Assembly: GCA_016929985.1 (NCBI GenBank)
Contig: JAFGIH010000332.1
Location: forward strand, 1-5,737
Length of the DNA: 5,737 nt
Source: Thermoleophilia bacterium
Lineage (GTDB): Bacteria > Actinomycetota > Thermoleophilia > RBG-16-64-13
Direction: 5' to 3'
A program made the translations under genes and the position numbers. Numbering within the stretch: position 1 is the first letter of the stretch; the number at the start of each line of letters is the position of its first letter. The notes beneath the pieces were generated by a model. It saw only the letters and a program-made list of their open reading frames with translations. It ran no database searches and was not told the DNA's origin. This document shows, piece after piece, positions 5,126 through 5,737 of this stretch.

Positions 5126-5737
5126 ATGAAGCGGCGTTCGCTCTATGCAGGCAGTCTATTCCTCGTGGCGGCTGCGCTCATAGTGGTCTGTGTCTCGGTG
5201 GCTTTCGCGCTCACCATGCCTACCTTGGAGGTTCAGAAACAGCCCACCATCGCCGCGGGTGGCACGCACACGCTGGCCATCGAAGCCGACGGGACCCTGT
5301 GGGCGTGGGGTGGCAACTACTACGGCCAGATGGGCGACGGCGGCAGCCAGAACCGCTCGGTGCCGACGTGGATCGTGACTGCCGACGACTGGACGACCGT
5401 CGCCGCCGGAACCAGGCACTCGCTGGGCATCAAGGCCGACGGGACTCTATGGGCCTGGGGCTGGAACGACTGCGGCCAGCTGGGTGACGCCACCCTGATC
5501 GACCGCCGCGCTCCGGTCCGCATCGAGCAGGACATGAAGTGGGTGGCCGTGGCCGCGGGGTATGGCCACTCGCTTGGTCTCAAATCCAACGGCACGCTGT
5601 GGGCATGGGGATGGAACACCAACGGCCAGCTGGGACAGGGCGCCTCAGGCGATTACTATTATCCCAAACGCGTTGGGACTGCGACCGACTGGGTGGCCAT
5701 TGCGGCCGGCGACTACTTCTGTATGGCTCTCAAGTCC
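5126..5737 (+). CDS. Secreted or membrane-anchored RCC1-repeat protein, N-terminal part (3' end outside window)
   Basis: This frame is open from the ATG at 5126 to the last base, giving 204 residues. AAAGGGG (5111-5117) is a suitable ribosome binding site eight bases upstream. Residues 1-28 are KRR followed by a hydrophobic stretch ending AFA, either a signal peptide or an N-terminal anchor. Three full RCC1-type repeats follow, with a fourth beginning. The x-AAG start recurs at residues 41, 91, 141 and 191, exactly 50 apart. Each full repeat carries a His-Thr/Ser-Leu core (GTHTLAIE, TRHSLGIK, YGHSLGLK), then DGTLWAWG or NGTLWAWG and GQMGD or GQLG. RCC1 repeats usually fold as a seven-bladed propeller, so at least as much protein again probably lies beyond the window. 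No SLH domain is present in the visible part; it could be C-terminal. The ligand is unknown. Confidence 0.88.
   Translation, partial: MKRRSLYAGSLFLVAAALIVVCVSVAFALTMPTLEVQKQPTIAAGGTHTLAIEADGTLWAWGGNYYGQMGDGGSQNRSVPTWIVTADDWTTVAAGTRHSLGIKADGTLWAWGWNDCGQLGDATLIDRRAPVRIEQDMKWVAVAAGYGHSLGLKSNGTLWAWGWNTNGQLGQGASGDYYYPKRVGTATDWVAIAAGDYFCMALKS

Overview
The window is GC-rich, gene-dense bacterial chromosome, and every supported gene lies on the + strand. The mix suggests a high-GC Gram-positive: SLH-anchored surface proteins, a bacterial RCC1-repeat protein and a GltD-like flavoprotein with a C-terminal Cys pair. I lean towards an anaerobic actinobacterial lineage such as the Coriobacteriia. That placement is inference from gene style; there is no rRNA or other marker gene here.

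Layout. (1) 1-662 is the 3' end of a GltD/NfnB-type FAD/NAD(P)-dependent oxidoreductase. (2) 721-1260 is a RimJ/RimL-type GNAT acetyltransferase. (3) 1415-2914 and 3086-5005 are two tandem paralogues. Each encodes a signal peptide, three S-layer homology (SLH) domains and a right-handed parallel beta-helix. (4) 5126 to the window end is the start of a secreted or membrane-anchored RCC1-repeat protein. It lacked an in-window stop codon and was translated by hand.

The two SLH/beta-helix genes share more than a protein fold. Each is preceded by a 107-base segment from a putative -35 box to the ATG, with about 10 differences and no indels. This holds a candidate sigma70-type promoter, a dyad centred on the -10 box, a 9-bp leader hairpin and the ribosome binding site. 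The near-identity continues into the first 18 codons, then falls away. The spacer between the two genes contains a collapsed fragment of the upstream acetyltransferase gene. This suggests that a larger block (acetyltransferase, promoter and SLH gene) was duplicated and the second acetyltransferase was lost.

The second paralogue is longer by 140 residues. That difference is fully explained by six extra beta-helix coils of about 23 residues, a 15-bp tandem duplication in the linker, and loss of a Lys-Lys tail. Its 11 C-terminal coils alternate strictly between acidic and basic residues at one coil position, and eight of them have a Cys at one presumably buried position.

Functionally, the right two thirds looks like a cell-surface locus: two wall-anchored beta-helix proteins followed by a secreted beta-propeller-type protein. 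The left third is unrelated housekeeping or redox metabolism. I see no defence system, CRISPR array, mobile element, tRNA or rRNA.
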